A stretch of 64,000 nucleotides of DNA from Deroplatys truncata (taxonomy: Eukaryota; Arthropoda; Insecta; Mantodea; Mantidae): the NCBI GenBank assembly GCA_030765065.1, contig CM060986.1, positions 137,348,142 to 137,412,141 on the forward strand. Reading direction: 5' to 3'. Position numbers and translations under genes: made by a program. The notes beneath the pieces were generated by a model. That model was not told the DNA's origin. It searched no databases and was given only the letters and a program-made list of their open reading frames with translations. This document shows positions 1 through 11,934 of the stretch, piece by piece; the stretch's first letter is position 1, and every line of letters starts with the position of its first letter.

Positions 1-930
1 AAAAGCATCAGATCAGCAGCAGAAGCTGCAAAGTCAGCGGCGGGAAATTGTGAGTTCTTCTATGACGACAATCATCACACTTAAAGTAATTAAAACATTC
101 GAACATCTCATAGATTTGTCAAAAAGAATGCTACGGAGTAGCGTTGGTGTTCTAACAATAACTTAATGTTAATAAAAAGGAATGGTGTCATTTCAGATGT
201 AAACGCATTTAAAAATAGCAGTATATTAATTCCACTTGTTTAGATTGGTTTAGTTTATTTTATATATGGGAAGACACACTGTATCTTTCAGTTAAAATAC
301 ACCGGTTGTGGAAAAACAACGTGCAGAACATTGTAGGGTAAAAATACCAAAAATAAGCACTTTGAGGATAGGAACAAGGGTTGCAGAAGCTTTTTGCTGC
401 GCTACATGCGTCAATATTAAATGCGCCATGTTAGTCTCTGATTGTGAAACCTGTTTGTGGCGTGTCAGATATAAACAAAACGCACTCTTGTACAGTCCTA
501 ATCTTTGTCACTAGGTGTGTCTGATGTTTAATGTCGCAGTTATGTTATGAAGCCTACTGGATGGTACGGATATACCGAAGATACATTGTTTAATATAAAG
601 CATAAAGTGCAGTATGCGCATGTAAGGGTTGGTTTCTCATTGTTTAACAGTTCTCATTAGTTGAGAAATACGTATACGCTTGTCGTGTGTTTCATTTCAT
701 GTTAACTGGCAAACGAAGTTGTTTCATAAAGTCAAATTTCAACTATGTTCATACGGCGTTATACTGCATTTATGATACCATACTCCTAACCTACAAAACT
801 ACGTAATAAATAATAATAATAGAGTGTTTATTTATAGACGCTTTTTAACGTCTATATTCTTAGTGTTCCAATTTATATTGGACGAAAACTTTCCTCAGAA
901 GCCTCTTTTTCAGGCTGGAGGGTCTTTTAT
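1..930. other. No gene or repeat recognised
   Basis: AT-rich sequence with only short open frames. No splice-flanked coding block, transposase motif or recognisable repeat terminus was seen. Confidence 0.5.
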
Positions 931-1020
931 GTGCCGTAAATCTAGGCATGGGACCATCAACTTTACTTCGCTTCCAAAGCAAATCATTCTTAGGATTTTT
1001 ACGCCCGAAAAGATCCATCG

Positions 1021-1090
1021 CCCTCCGCCGGGTTTGAACCCGTAACCTCTGCAACTAGATGCTATCATGATACCCCTAGACCACAGAGGA
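1021..1090 (-). repeat. tRNA-derived SINE head (tRNA-like, degenerate)
   Basis: On the minus strand an A-box-like TGGTCTAGGGGTATC is followed by a B-box-like GGGTTCAAACCCGG. The two ends (TCCTCTG at the 5' end, CGGAGGG at the 3' end) can pair over seven positions with two wobbles, as in an acceptor stem. The D and anticodon arms do not fold cleanly, so a SINE head or tRNA pseudogene is more likely than a working tRNA. Sequence at about 930-1020 may be the SINE body. Confidence 0.5.
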
Positions 1091-1099
1091 CGACAAAAG

Positions 1100-1928
1100 A
1101 ATCACGTGAGTTTCTCTACTCTTGTACAAACTATTTTTACAAACGCTTATTCTCCATTTACTCCATGTTAATCGAGATAGACATTTGCAGAAACTTGTTG
1201 CTAATTTTCTTGCAGGTACAAGGGGAATATGGCACGCTTTAAGCGACAGTCAAATCTTTTAAGAGTTGGTTGCTATGTGGAGCATTCCATACATTCTCTT
1301 TGCATGTCCAGGACATAAAAACGAATAACAAATTCCCATTTGGAAAAAGTATTGGAAAACTCAAACAAATAATATCTTGGAAATGAGTTACTCAAAAAAA
1401 AGTATAGGACATAAGTTTTGTTTTAACGAGCTCTACAGTTTTAGTGTAGAAACAATTTGTCTAACTCTTAGGTTTACCAGTTATGCAAAAATCATTCAGA
1501 AAGAAGAGGATTTTGGGGACATTCCCAGAAAATTCAAGATATACATTTCATTGTTCATGAAAATATTTTAAATATATTATATTTTAATAAAAATCTTTAG
1601 AGCCATTTTTGAGAAAATCAAAATTTTCGAAACATGTTTTCCATGTAAGTGGTAGTCTGGATTGGGGGATTTTCTTGAACATCTTTGTGTCGCATCTTTG
1701 AAAGACACTGAACCTAAATACCAAGTTTGGTATTTATCCGACTTTTCATTTTTGAGTTATGCTGTTCACAGACACACAAACACACACACGCACACACTAT
1801 TTTCTAAAAATGCCTTTTTTTTATTCAGGGGCCTCTAAACATGTATTTCCGATGAAGTCTCGATATCGAATTTTTGGGTAGAATGCAACATTTCCCCTAC
1901 TTGCTATACGCAGTAGAGAAAATAAAAA
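1100..1928 (+). repeat. Family A repeat, copy 1 (5' end slightly truncated)
   Basis: It starts in the GAGTTTCTCTACTCTTGTAC part of the family A 5' end and ends at GTAGAGAAAATAAAAA. It carries the internal CA-rich tract (about 1767-1800) between the conserved GTTCACAGACACA and the 3' block ending in GGGTAGAATGCAA. No coding capacity is seen. Confidence 0.8.
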
Positions 1929-2267
1929 TGCTTGATGTGGTACTGCCTTTCAACTCTATAATTTTCTGCACATGGTTTTTCGCCTGTATACATATGTTTA
2001 GAGACTAGGTGAAGTCTGAGCAGATGGTAATATTTACAGTAACGTATTAAGCATTGCTCTTATTGTTCTGAGACAATATATTGTGGCGTATTATTAATTT
2101 TATTGACATTACCAGAACGCACTGTTGTGCTGTATTGTTGCTACTAGACGTAGCATTATTGTGTATCCTTAGTTATATTCCGGCTTAATGGTCTTTCCTT
2201 TCGGTGCAGATCACGCCAAAGGGAAAAATCTGTTTGAAACAGTCTGGTATGACGTCAGCCCTGTCTG

Positions 2268-2309
2268 GCTTCGGCTAGACACACAAACAGTTGTGTGTCT
2301 AGCCGAAGC
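2268..2309. repeat. Perfect 19-bp hairpin
   Basis: The arm GCTTCGGCTAGACACACAA (2268-2286) and its exact reverse complement (2291-2309) flank a four-base loop ACAG. No transposon context was recognised around it. Confidence 0.9.
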
Positions 2310-2342
2310 TAAAATTGTCCATTTATTTAAAATGTCACACAC

Positions 2343-2364
2343 AATATATATATATATATATATA
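2343..2364. repeat. (TA)n microsatellite
   Basis: A short run of alternating T and A, about ten units, just downstream of the 2268-2309 hairpin. Confidence 0.8.
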
Positions 2365-2419
2365 TTTGTTATATATATTAAACAAAGTCGGTGATATGCT
2401 ACATATATTTGTCTTTATT

Positions 2420-2796
2420 GTCCCAGTGTCTATAGTTATGTTTGTTTATTCATACAATTCCTTTATTGCTTCAACAAGGCACGGTGGGCATTCTTAACTA
2501 TTAATATTTCCCATAAGTTTGCTCTATTAACTCTGTAGAAGGCTTTGTGAAAGTGTAGTTACCCAATGTATCTTTCTATATTGTTTTTTCTTCTTTTTGT
2601 ATAAGTTTTACCAATGTAAAAGCATTGTCATACATGACCTTGCTTTCCTAAATCCACTATGATTTTATTTTATTATTGCTTCTGCTATATTCCGTAAACT
2701 GTTATTTGTTTTTGTTGTATGCACGTTATAACACGTGTTCATCAAGCTGATCCCTCTGTAGTTTTCGCAATTCCCTCGATCACCTTTCTTAAACAT
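2420..2796 (-). pseudogene. Non-LTR retrotransposon reverse transcriptase fragment
   Basis: The minus strand from 2796 reads MFKKGDRGNCENYRGISLMN, the signature of the early fingers/palm region of LINE-type reverse transcriptases (KKGD, C-NYRGISL). After an in-frame stop comes NHSGFRKARS (the usual GFRKGRS block). Then, across frameshifts, an AFYRVNRANLWEIL-like block and CPPCLVEAIKELYE are readable. Order and spacing match the RT domain of RTE/CR1-like non-LTR elements. At least one stop and several frameshifts make it non-functional, and the catalytic FADD region is not present here. The superfamily is certain; the exact clade is not. Confidence 0.75.
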
Positions 2797-2809
2797 ATTT
2801 AATACTAAT

Positions 2810-3590
2810 GAAGTTGTACAGGAAGTTGGAATTCTCTAAGTCTGCGAATATCTATGAAATAAATGCAGTATTCTTAGTTTATATACAAGCGCACCATATT
2901 TTTTTAATTCTATACTAATGTTCTCTATCTTAGTAGACTTCAGTGTTTCTTCTTATGGAGTAGTGTCTATAATAGCACTACTTTCCTCACTTCTTTTTCC
3001 CGTGACATTCTCATTTCCTTTCACGTCTTTTTCAGCTGAAGTGTGTACGAGGTCTTCAGATTTATTCGGCCGTTGCCTCCAGTCGGTTGTCTCTGCATGG
3101 CGTCATTACGAGCGAGTTTATCTCCAGTGCCTCTGGTAGAGGACTAGGGAGAGAGGGGTGGATGTCAACAGTTTCGAGGTCACCTTAGCGAAATGGGACT
3201 TGTACTTTTCCAGTATTTACATTTGGAACATATTTCGCTTGCGTCTCGTTAACTCGCAATCTCAGCATGTATGCTGACAGATAACTCAAATAAGTGCAAG
3301 ATTTTTGTAGCCTAGGTCGTCTCGGCTTAACAATCAACCATGCAAATTCTGTGATCGGTGGCCGCTCCCATCTCGCGTGTAAAGAAGGCACAAAATGTCT
3401 TAGTGAAAAACAGTTCTGTACCGCCCCGTACATTAACCTGTTTACGAAGTAGGAAATGCATGCAGTCTGAGGTTCAAACCCGCGCTTTTCCCTTGAGACA
3501 AGGGTCCGCTGAAATAATAATGACGTCATTCATTGAAGAAGGTGTTTTGTTACATTATTTACACCACACTTTGGGCGTCAATTTGAAGTA
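2810..3590. other. No gene recognised; possible SINE fragment near 3450-3520
   Basis: Open frames exist on both strands, the longest about 114 codons on the minus strand, but none has recognisable motifs. On the minus strand near 3465-3485 a B-box-like GGTTTGAACCTC suggests an old tRNA-derived SINE, without a clear A box. Confidence 0.3.
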
Positions 3591-3597
3591 GTTTGTA

Positions 3598-4525
3598 TTG
3601 AAGGAGTTGTATTATATTTCAACTGTTGGGGAGCCGAACTTGTAGTAGTTGCAACTGCACGTATAGTACTGGTTTCCGGTAGCCTTTGCCCCAAGTTAAA
3701 AAAATATTAACTTTGTAATTTGACTGTTTCTTTAGATATTATATTTATGTTTGCCTCGGCTGCGTCAATATTATTGTTAGAGACATGGATGTCCTGGCAG
3801 GGCGTGATGCGACAAGAATGTAGGCTTACACAGATTATGTTTTTCTTCACTCCTTTTATTAATACTTGATACGATTTAAATAACACTTCACTGATATAGA
3901 GAGCTGTGATTCCTTTTATTAATTAATTAAACTTTTTAACACGTAACTTACTTTTCGCCTCACACGAATACATATTATATTTTTGAGGACACTTTTTGCG
4001 TCTGGTTAGTAACCCTATCTGCAGGCAATTGAATTGATTTCAACCGTCTAAACTATAAATTTCTGTATTTCAAGTCTCTTATTAGCTAATCCTAGTCCAA
4101 CAGAATACCTTCATTTAACTAAATCTTTTTCTGATTGTTCATTATCTATTTTATAAACTGTCACTAAAATTACATTATTGTTACTCCCAGAATCACAAGT
4201 AGTACTGTTAAACTTTCTTACTCATTATTAACTCAAGGTTGCCATTTTATAATACTTAAATGTTGAAAAATAATAATTTATTCTATATTTAAATATAGTT
4301 CTTTCTAATCATAGACCTACAATTGTTACTTCATTATTAGCAACTTTTAACTTATTATTCTCACAGCTCCTACATTATTAAATTACGTAATATATTCACA
4401 TAACATTATTACACATGGAGATAATAGTATACAATAATATACACATATTGCTTTAAGGCAGGCTGTTATTGAATTTACATATTGTATAATTAGACTGAAA
4501 TTATTTAAGTGTTAAAAATACTGCC
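3598..4525 (+). repeat. Family C interspersed repeat (LTR-like), copy 1
   Basis: It begins TGTATTATATTTCAACTGTT and runs to TTAAAAATACTGCCTCA. The same order of blocks recurs at 24190-24906 and, inverted, at 43786-44690: CCGGTAGCC, CTCCTTTTATTAAT, ATAGAGAGCTGTGA, CTTTAAGGCAGGCTGTTATT. The TG...CA ends and the absence of coding capacity suggest solo LTRs, but no target-site duplication could be shown, so the class is open. Confidence 0.55.
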
Positions 4526-4529
4526 TCAT

Positions 4530-5420
4530 CATTTAAACCGACTGGCGGCAAAGGCAGAATAAATCTGAAGTCCCGTTATAAGAAATACATTGCGAGTTAT
4601 CAAGACTGTTAGTGTTTATAACTGTTGTTTCCATAGTTATATTGTTTCAATAAAATGAGTTACATATTTGACAGCTGTACCGCATTGTTCTTCCACCCTG
4701 TATGTCGGACTACACAGACTGTTGGAAGAGATTATGAACACAAGCGTACATCGCCGAAACACGGCGCTTTACCTTTTAGGGTTTACTGGTGTTCTCCTTT
4801 ATAGCCACAGGATACGGGAAGGGAGCGGGAGTTCAAACCAGCCCAGTGTGGTAGTACTGCCCAATAAAGTGCAGCAGTCGCGCAGAGGTTAGCGCAAGCT
4901 CTTGGGAGTCTTAGCTCAGAGAAGAAGAATTGCATCCCCAAAAGCTCCCTAACCTCCCACTTTAAACCCCTTTTGTTGCTCTAGGTGTATTTTAAACTTT
5001 CCCTTTTCATGCAAGTTTCAGGGCTAGTTTTGTGGTGCTAGTCCAGAGAAGTTTGTTAACACAGTGACATCTAAAATACTACGTGAACTTTATTTCAGTC
5101 TTGCAAATCAAAGACACCATATTTGTAAAATGAATTTCGTTGCTTTGAAGACATTCTAATTCAGACAACCAAACCAGTATATTATGAAATTATTAAAGCT
5201 ATAAATATTTTGTATGGTTTGAAATTGTAATTTAAACCATTAAATATAATAATTATTCATAATTTAATTAAATTTTTAGCATTGCAATAAGTATAGAATA
5301 TTATAAAATAAAAAACAAAGCAATTAACTTTAAAAACACACAAATGGGCTATGGTGATTTTATGTATATAAGACCTTAATCGTCACTTTATCATCAGATA
5401 AAACATGTACACGTATAACT
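4530..5420. other. No gene recognised
   Basis: AT-rich sequence, with a slightly GC-richer block near 4670-4950 that holds a 74-codon frame without recognisable motifs. Confidence 0.4.
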
Positions 5421-5427
5421 TAAACAA

Positions 5428-6294
5428 ATCTGATGTGATACATCCACATGACCTTCCTTACTCTTTATCGTATATTAGGGGTATACAAACTAATCTTACT
5501 AAAGCTTATTTTTCTACCTACCTCCTTTTAATCGGGATAAATCTTTTAAAAAATTTTAAAAATACTACATTACACATTTCGTTGCAAAGGGAATACCTAA
5601 ATGTTTTATAATTGGATGCTATATTCTGACCTGAAAATTCCGCGTTCTTTCCTCAGGCGTGAAACAACCGAAACAGGACTGGCCAAGGAATGGCTAAGTA
5701 ATGAACAATTTGAACAATTAATAACGGATATCTCAGAAATAGCTTATGCTACAAAAAAGTTATTTGGCATAAATTGTATGTTTTAAAGAGATCTACAACT
5801 TTTGTACAGTACATTTTCGTCTATCGCTTAACGTTTACCACTTATATAGGATTATACAAAATTCCTTCCGAATGACTTTATAGGCTATTCTCAGAATATT
5901 CAAGATATAAATTTTATTTCTCATGTAAATGTCTTTAATATATGGTATTTTAATCAAAGTTGTTGGTCATTTTTTATAAAATCAAAATTTTTGAAAAAGG
6001 TTCAATGTTAAAGATAGTTGGGGCGGGGGATTTAGTTGAAAATCTTCGTGTCGCATCCTTGGACGATACTAAACTCAAATACCAAGTTTGGTATTTATCT
6101 GAGTTTCCGTTTTTGGGTTATAGTGTTCACAGAGACACACAGATACACGGACACATAGGCATGCTTAAAAAAGGTTTTATTTGGATTCTGCCGCCCCAAA
6201 ACATGTAGGTATTTCCGGTGAAATTTCGACGTCAAGTTTTTGGGTGGAATGCAATACTTTCTCTACTTACTATACGTAGTAGAGAAAGTAAAAA
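5428..6294 (+). repeat. Family A repeat, subfamily B, copy 2
   Basis: It starts AAATCTGATGTGATACATCC and follows the alternative 5' module (CTTTATCGTATATTAGGGGTATACAAACTAATC). It ends TATACGTAGTAGAGAAAGTAAAAA. The internal CACAGAGACACACAGATACA tract is at about 6130-6150. Confidence 0.8.
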
Positions 6295-6300
6295 TGTTTT

Positions 6301-6409
6301 ATTTAAATTCAGGAGACTTCAAAATGCATAGCTCCGGTGAAATCTCGGTATCGAATTTTTGGATGGAATGCAATACCTTCTCTACCTACGTAGTAGAGAA
6401 AGTAAAAAT
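6301..6409 (+). repeat. Family A 3'-end fragment, tandem to copy 2
   Basis: The last ~100 bp of family A is repeated immediately after the previous copy: GGTGAAATCTCGGTATCGAA, then a second GTAGTAGAGAAAGTAAAAA. It looks like a tandem duplication or a second truncated insertion at the A-run. Confidence 0.7.
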
Positions 6410-6431
6410 TGTTCCTGGTTTAGATACCGAG

Positions 6432-6900
6432 TGAGACGGCTGAGGCAGTGACGTCTGTGGTCCGCATTCGGGAGGTCGTGGGTTCCAGTTTTTTCAGGGG
6501 TTTCCTCGGGCCGCAAGGCAAATGCTGAGAAGAATCATTAGATCCCCCAAATTTCCTGTCCCTCCATTTCATCTTCATTCTCATTTACCTTCACCCTTAA
6601 CACGCTTGGTTTCTTTCAGGGTTGCAAGTGTCGGCGGGAGGTCTCGGCGTGTGCATGGCAGGGGTAAAGGAAGCTCTGTGGAAACTTTCGTCCCCCGGAC
6701 TGTGAACGTTCTCCGGGTCCCGGTCCCCCAGGGAAGTGTAAGCCTAAGGGGAGGGGAGGGTTGCCGGTTGCACCAGTCACCACCCGGTGACTGACCCGGG
6801 GAGTTCAAATCTGTAAACGCTAGGACCCTGCCCTCTGCATGTCTTGCCTCCTGGTCCGGCCGCTCTCTTGTTTTCTGTCCCATAAAATGGATAAACAAGA
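6432..6900 (+). repeat. Composite tRNA-derived SINE, copy 1
   Basis: A degenerate A box (ACGGCTGAGGCAGTGACG) and B box (GGTCGTGGGTTCCAG) lead into a body with CATTTCATCTTCATTCTCATT, then a GC-richer 3' half (CCCGGTGACTGACCC ... CTCTGCATGTC). The same body is found inverted at 7390-7905 and direct at 61247-61745. Confidence 0.6.
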
Positions 6901-7389
6901 CTTTACATTGAGAGCGTTGTTTGGAGTAACACGTTCCGTAATTCCTTAAAACACTTTTTGATGCTTACAGGAGTATTTTTATTCATAAATAGTCTGGATC
7001 TGACTGTTATTGTTTGAAATACAATTATAGTGAAGCGTTCACTTAGACATGAAGAGGTTGTTTAAAATTATTAATATAAACAGAAAGCTATGATTTAATG
7101 TTCGTCTTAAGGATCTTGAACTGAAAAATGCTACTACAGAATGAGGGTCTGATTCAGTCTTCTCTTTCTCCACAGAATTGGTATTTATTCATGCATAATT
7201 CATATAATAGCACTATGTCGTGGTGCCGTCGGCTAGAGTGTAGAGCTCTAGTTCTCGGTCACGGAATGCGTCGGGGGTATATGACGGGTGAGTATCGTGA
7301 GCAAACTGAGGAGCTGCGATAGGCAGCGATCCCGGCCACAAATGCTACCACTCAACTGGGGGATGCGTGGCCACAGCACCTGTAGAGAT
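6901..7389. other. No gene recognised
   Basis: AT-rich to about 7200, then a GC-richer stretch that may be an outer part of the following inverted SINE. No motif was recognised. Confidence 0.35.
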
Positions 7390-7905
7390 AGAGGTAACCC
7401 AACGAAGGGGGACACCTCGCCATTGCGGCCAACTAGATCTATTATGACTACTCCTCCCGGGAGGCAGGGATGGAATGAAGGAGCCGCAGGAGAACGTAAA
7501 TCCACAGAGGCGCACGAAAGCACCTAATATTTTCAGTTTAAAACACCCGCCTTCACCAGCAGAGGCGGGGAATGCCGCGAGAGAGCGTCGAAGCGGCCCT
7601 AGCAAGCGGACCAACGCATCATAGCGTTTTACGGCGAGAAATCCTTTTCAAAGTGCAGAAACCATGCCATCTGCCCGATACTGCTGAACAATGGAACATG
7701 TAGATACTTCCTAAAAGATGAAAGGGAAAGAGATGAAATGAGAGGAAAGGAGAAATCGTGGTAGAAGACACCATCCCAGAATTCGTCTAGGCGACCAGAG
7801 GAAAACCACGAAAAACTCCATCGTCAGATTAAGCGGTCACCGGGAAACGAATGCGGGTCACCGACGTTGCTACTTGAGCCATCCAGCTCGCTCACCTCTC
7901 TGTAA
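7390..7905 (-). repeat. Composite tRNA-derived SINE, copy 2 (inverted, near full length)
   Basis: Read on the minus strand, the tRNA-like head is at about 7830-7895 (TGGCTCAAGTAGCAACG ... CCGCATTCGTTTCCCGGTGAC). The body follows (TTTCGTGGTTTTCCTCTGG, CATTTCATCTCTTTCCCTTT). Then comes the 3' half shared with 61605-61745 (GGTGCTTTCGTGCGCC, TGCGGCTCCTTCATTCC, GGCGAGGTGTCCCCCTTCG). Length about 0.5 kb. Confidence 0.65.
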
Positions 7906-7983
7906 TGTTGGATCATCGTCTACCTTTGCTGTAAGTGGGCATGAAGCCCGCAGAGGGATGTAGACCCAGGCCCCAATTGGGCT

Positions 7984-8034
<51 letters not shown>
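7984..8034. repeat. (ATT)n microsatellite
   Basis: About 17 uninterrupted ATT/TTA units, just outside the head end of the inverted SINE at 7390-7905. Confidence 0.95.
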
Positions 8035-8036
<2 letters not shown>

Positions 8037-8139
8037 CAACTGCAAACTAATATGTTCATACAGTTTTTAATATGTTTTGTAATTATTTATGTTAATATGC
8101 ATAACAGGCTACCCTGAAACAAATGAACTCTAATTACTT

Positions 8140-8262
8140 TCTCTACTACGTAGGGGAAGTATTGTATTCCACCCAAAAATTCGATACCGAGATTTCACCG
8201 GAAATATATATTTTGAGGCCCCCTGAATCCAAAAAATCCCATTTTTGGAAACATGTCCGTGT

Positions 8263-8295
<33 letters not shown>

Positions 8296-8972
8296 AACAG
8301 CATAATTCAGAAACGAACAGTCGGATAAACACCAAACTTGGTATTTAGGTTCAGTATCTTCCAGAGACGCGACACGAAGGTTTTCAAGAAAATCCTCCTA
8401 CCCCAGACTACCCTTTACATGGAAAATTTTTCGAAAATTTTAATTTTCTCAAAAATGGCTCTAACGATTTTGATTAAAATATCATATGTTTAAGATATTT
8501 TCATGACAAATGAAATGTATATCTCGAATTTTCTGGGAATGTCTCCAAAGGTATTCTTCATTGTGAACGACTTTTGCATAACTGGTAAACCATAAGAGAT
8601 AGACAAAATTTTACTACAGAAAAAATGTAGATCGCGTTCAAATACACAACTTATTTCATATACTTTTTTGGTTGAGTGAACCGTTTTCGAGATATTGCTT
8701 GTTATTCCCTTAAATTTTCCAATACTTATACTTTTTCTAAAATTCGTTATTCATTTTTTTTATGTCTTGGACATGCAAAGACAGTGGAATGCACCACATA
8801 GCAACCAGCGGTTAAAATATTTGACTATCGCTTAAAACCTACCATATCTCCCTTGCATCTACAAGAAAATTAGTAATAAGATTAACATGAAGCATATGGA
8901 GAATAAGCGTTTGTAAAAATAGTTTGTATAAGAGTAGAGATAGTCATGTGAGTGTAACAAATAAGATTTTTT
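8140..8972 (-). repeat. Family A repeat, copy 3
   Basis: The plus strand reads ACTTTCTCTACTACGTAGGG, then GAAGTATTGTATTCCACCC, a pure (GT)n tract at about 8266-8296, and ends with GTCATGTGAGTGTAACAAAT before a T-run. Near full length. Confidence 0.85.
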
Positions 8973-8979
8973 TAGAAGT

Positions 8980-10080
8980 TTTGTTTGTGTGTATTTAAAA
9001 GAGTGTTAACGCTTTTATTCAAGACTGCAGAACCAACTGCTAAGAATCTGGCTTTTAACATACCTTAAGTCCAAATTAGAGAATAGGATATATGGCATAT
9101 TAATTATTTTCCACAAAATATAGGTCCAAAGGCGCACGAAGTCGATAACACCTGGTTTATTATTAGGATTTTTTGAACAGCATGATATTCACCAAATTCC
9201 GATTGTATAAGAAGAAATAGTACTGAACATTTTACTTGTGCTTTAGTTCCTAGTAACAGCCCAAAACAAACAATTTTACTACCGGTTTTTAGAATATCAC
9301 ACGTCATGTACATTACACAGAGATTAAAAGAGTGAGGAAGAGGGCTATGCAAGGGACAGAGACGCAAAGAGAGAGAAAATAGCTGGTTGTAGAAGAGAGT
9401 GACAGAGAGAGGGAGAAGGAAGAAACAGGTAGAGAGAGGAAGAGAGAACCATCCCCGCAGTTAATAATAATGTTAGGGAATTTAACGTAAATTTCATGTA
9501 ACACTGAACGGCTTACAGCACATTGAACTCTCTTGGTATTAACTAACCGCAGAGAAAGGTCAAATAGCAGTCATGTCGATTCATTTATTTGCGTCTTGCT
9601 TAATTTCAAATTCCTCTTGACTTGCTAAGAAATTAATTTCACGAATTCTTGTGGTGGGTTGATATCCGAATTCTTCTGTCAAGTCATGTTCTACTCAGAG
9701 GGTTTTCGTCATCTTCGCCGCTTTCTCGAGAAGTGGTGTGAATTGCCTTTCTAGAATGTTGGCTGTAGTGACAAGATGCTGAGAATTCCAAGCTCTATCT
9801 TAGCATTAATTTTGAAATTCATCTCTAGGAATCTCCATAACATCTTCTATATCTAAATATAAACTATATAAATATAATACTAGTAATTTTTCCTATTGCA
9901 AGACAAGTCACTCTCTTTTTGCCATAGGCTCTGCAATGTAGTTCGGAATCAGTCAGTGGATTTCTTGTAATATATTATAGTTGTGTGACGTAACACCATC
10001 TCTGAGATTCTTAGGCAAGGGACGCGGAGAGAAGGGAACGGTAGGCTTAAGAAAAAGTACAACATACTTGCCCCTTACCC
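8980..10080. other. No gene; GA-rich block near 9330-9450
   Basis: The purine-rich tract (GAGAGAG-type, about 9340-9450) follows a segment (TTTTACTACCGGTTTTTAGA) that resembles 13770-13800, which is also followed by a GA-rich block. This suggests a shared, old, unclassified repeat. Nothing coding is recognised. Confidence 0.35.
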
Positions 10081-10129
10081 CGCTATCCTTCACTAAGAGT
10101 AACTTGGCCTTTCCTCATATTCACCTGCG

Positions 10130-10692
10130 CTAAACTTTTCGAGTTCCTATCTGAGGGGCGGGAGTAGGATAGGATAGGATAGGATCCAGAGTGGAGGAGG
10201 ACTTCGGCCTTGAAGCACATACGAAAGTTTATTGTACCTTTGGAACCTCCGGGAACAATGGATGACACAGAGGACGACCAGATCCGTAGCGGCAGTATCG
10301 GACGCAGGCGGGGTCCCTAACGCCTTCAGATGTTACATCCCAGTGCCGGCGGGACCACTCATATAGGTCTCCTACTCCTTTTGAAAAGATCTCGCTGGGG
10401 TCCGTCAAATACCGTATGCCAGAGCAGACAGTTCCTCAAAACAAACTTCAGCGCCCCATAATTCTCCCGCCGTCTTGCCTGATCTGTCTACCCTGAAACA
10501 TGATAAGGAAATTAAATTACAGGAAACAGGGGACAACAAATTCGCGGCATTATATAATCACTTCAGCATTATTCGCATATCAACCAGGGAAAACCATGAA
10601 AAATCCCAGTGTCAGAATGCTTGGTCCAACGGGAATCGAATCCGGGACTTCCAAAATGTGAGCCTTACACGCTACCGGTTGAACCAGGAGCA
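10130..10692 (-). repeat. Composite tRNA-derived SINE, copy 3 (inverted)
   Basis: The minus-strand head lies at about 10617-10690 and carries a recognisable A box (CGGTAGCGTGTAAGGCT) and B box (GGATTCGATTCCCG). Next comes the shared TTTCATGGTTTTCCCTGG body block. The 3' half (10255-10400) shares GACCAGATCC and GGGTCCCTAACG with 13090-13145. Four GGATA pentamers (about 10167-10186) lie at its far end. Confidence 0.6.
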
Positions 10693-10699
10693 GAAGAGA

Positions 10700-11252
10700 C
10701 TTGTTTGCTGACGTTACGGAGCATTCAGTTGCCTGAAGCTGATCTAGATAACTGTGACGAATTTCTGGATGAATTTCTCTATTGGTACAAATGTTATCAG
10801 TAAGATTTTACAGATTCTCGGTTAATCTACTAATTTTTATACGTTTTATAACGAAAAACCTGAAAAATGCACTGATAAAATATGGAAGTGTTGGAAACTG
10901 TTTTATTTTCAACATAAATATAATGCGTTCATTTTCGAAGAAGAATGTGCTTTTTCTTACAACCCGTTTCGTCACATTTCGCTAGGAAACTGCAAAAAAT
11001 ATTTGTTTCGTTGTTGCTTGTACTAACTACATCTGTGTATAGGGTGAGTACATCCTGCAAACGTTAACCGAAAAGCCTATACATATGAAAAGCGAATAGG
11101 ATGTATTATAGGTAAATTCAGCACTGCTAAAGTAATATCAAGGTCCTGTCTAAATGCATGCGTGTGCCGTCTTTCAATTTAAGTATGAATTAATTGATTG
11201 CTATGAAACTTGAATATTCCATAGGCCTTACTTAGGGAAGAAACTATATACA
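10700..11252. other. No gene recognised
   Basis: AT-rich spacer between a SINE and the deleted mariner. Only short frames. Confidence 0.4.
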
Positions 11253-11860
11253 AGGCGTGTTTTTAAAGTAAGTAGCGATGATTTCTTTAAAAAAAAAACA
11301 GAATATTATTTTCCAAATACTTTATTATCATTAATTACCTTATATCTTACAGAACTTCTCCATATAGTCACTGCCGTTATTCAGGCATTGTCGTAACGGG
11401 AAACCAGTTTTTGTATGCCTTCGTCAAAGAATGATGCCGCCTGTGAGAAAGTCAAGTCTGCACTTCTTGTCTCACAACATTCATAGCCAAATCCGGACTG
11501 TAGGGAGGGTGGTCGAATTGTTCCCAACCAAATTATACAATCAGATCTTCACTTTGTTTGGCTGTGTGTTGCCGAGCATTTTCACTCATTATTGTTTCCC
11601 CATAGACCTCGCACAATTAGACACGAATGTTTGCTGGCGTAAGATTTGTCGCATTCAAAAACGAATCACTGATCTGACTTCAAAGTCGGCGTGTCGTTCG
11701 ATTGTTTTGAATTGGAAACTCTAACAACAGAAAAACACAAACTGACGATCGCTCACAGCTGCGCCTGGCTTCTTAATAAATGGAGGAAGTGATCGCGCTG
11801 CTCAAAATCGCACTGCAGCGACAAAATATTAAAACGGTTACATTTTTAAAAATACGCCTA
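11253..11860 (-). mobile_element. Internally deleted mariner-like element
   Basis: Inverted ends AAGGCGTGTTTTTAAAG (left) and, on the other strand, AGGCGTATTTTTAAAAATG (right) bound a 0.6-kb element. Read on the minus strand, an N-terminal helix-turn-helix stretch (FEVRSVIRFLNATNLTPANI, then CEVYGETIMSE) runs directly into the second catalytic block (NARQHTA). It then continues to FDHPPYSPDLA and a C-terminal tail EGIQKLVSRYD. The whole central part, including the first catalytic aspartate, is deleted. This order (MSE, NAR-HTA, PYSPDLA, EGIQKLVPRYDKCL) is that of mariner transposases of the SETMAR-like group. Stops and frameshifts also exist. It could move only with a transposase supplied in trans. 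Confidence 0.75.
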
Positions 11861-11934
11861 ATCTTTTTTTTAGCATCCTAAACTTTTTCTCCAAAGAGAG
11901 TTCTAATGGGGTACGAAGTTAAATATGCGCAGTA

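Noticed and set aside
1021..1090. Functional tRNA on the minus strand
   Set aside because: A and B boxes and an acceptor-like pairing exist, but the D and anticodon arms do not fold.
10165..10186. GGATA pentamers as telomere-like repeat
   Set aside because: Only about four units, not the insect TTAGG motif, and within a SINE.
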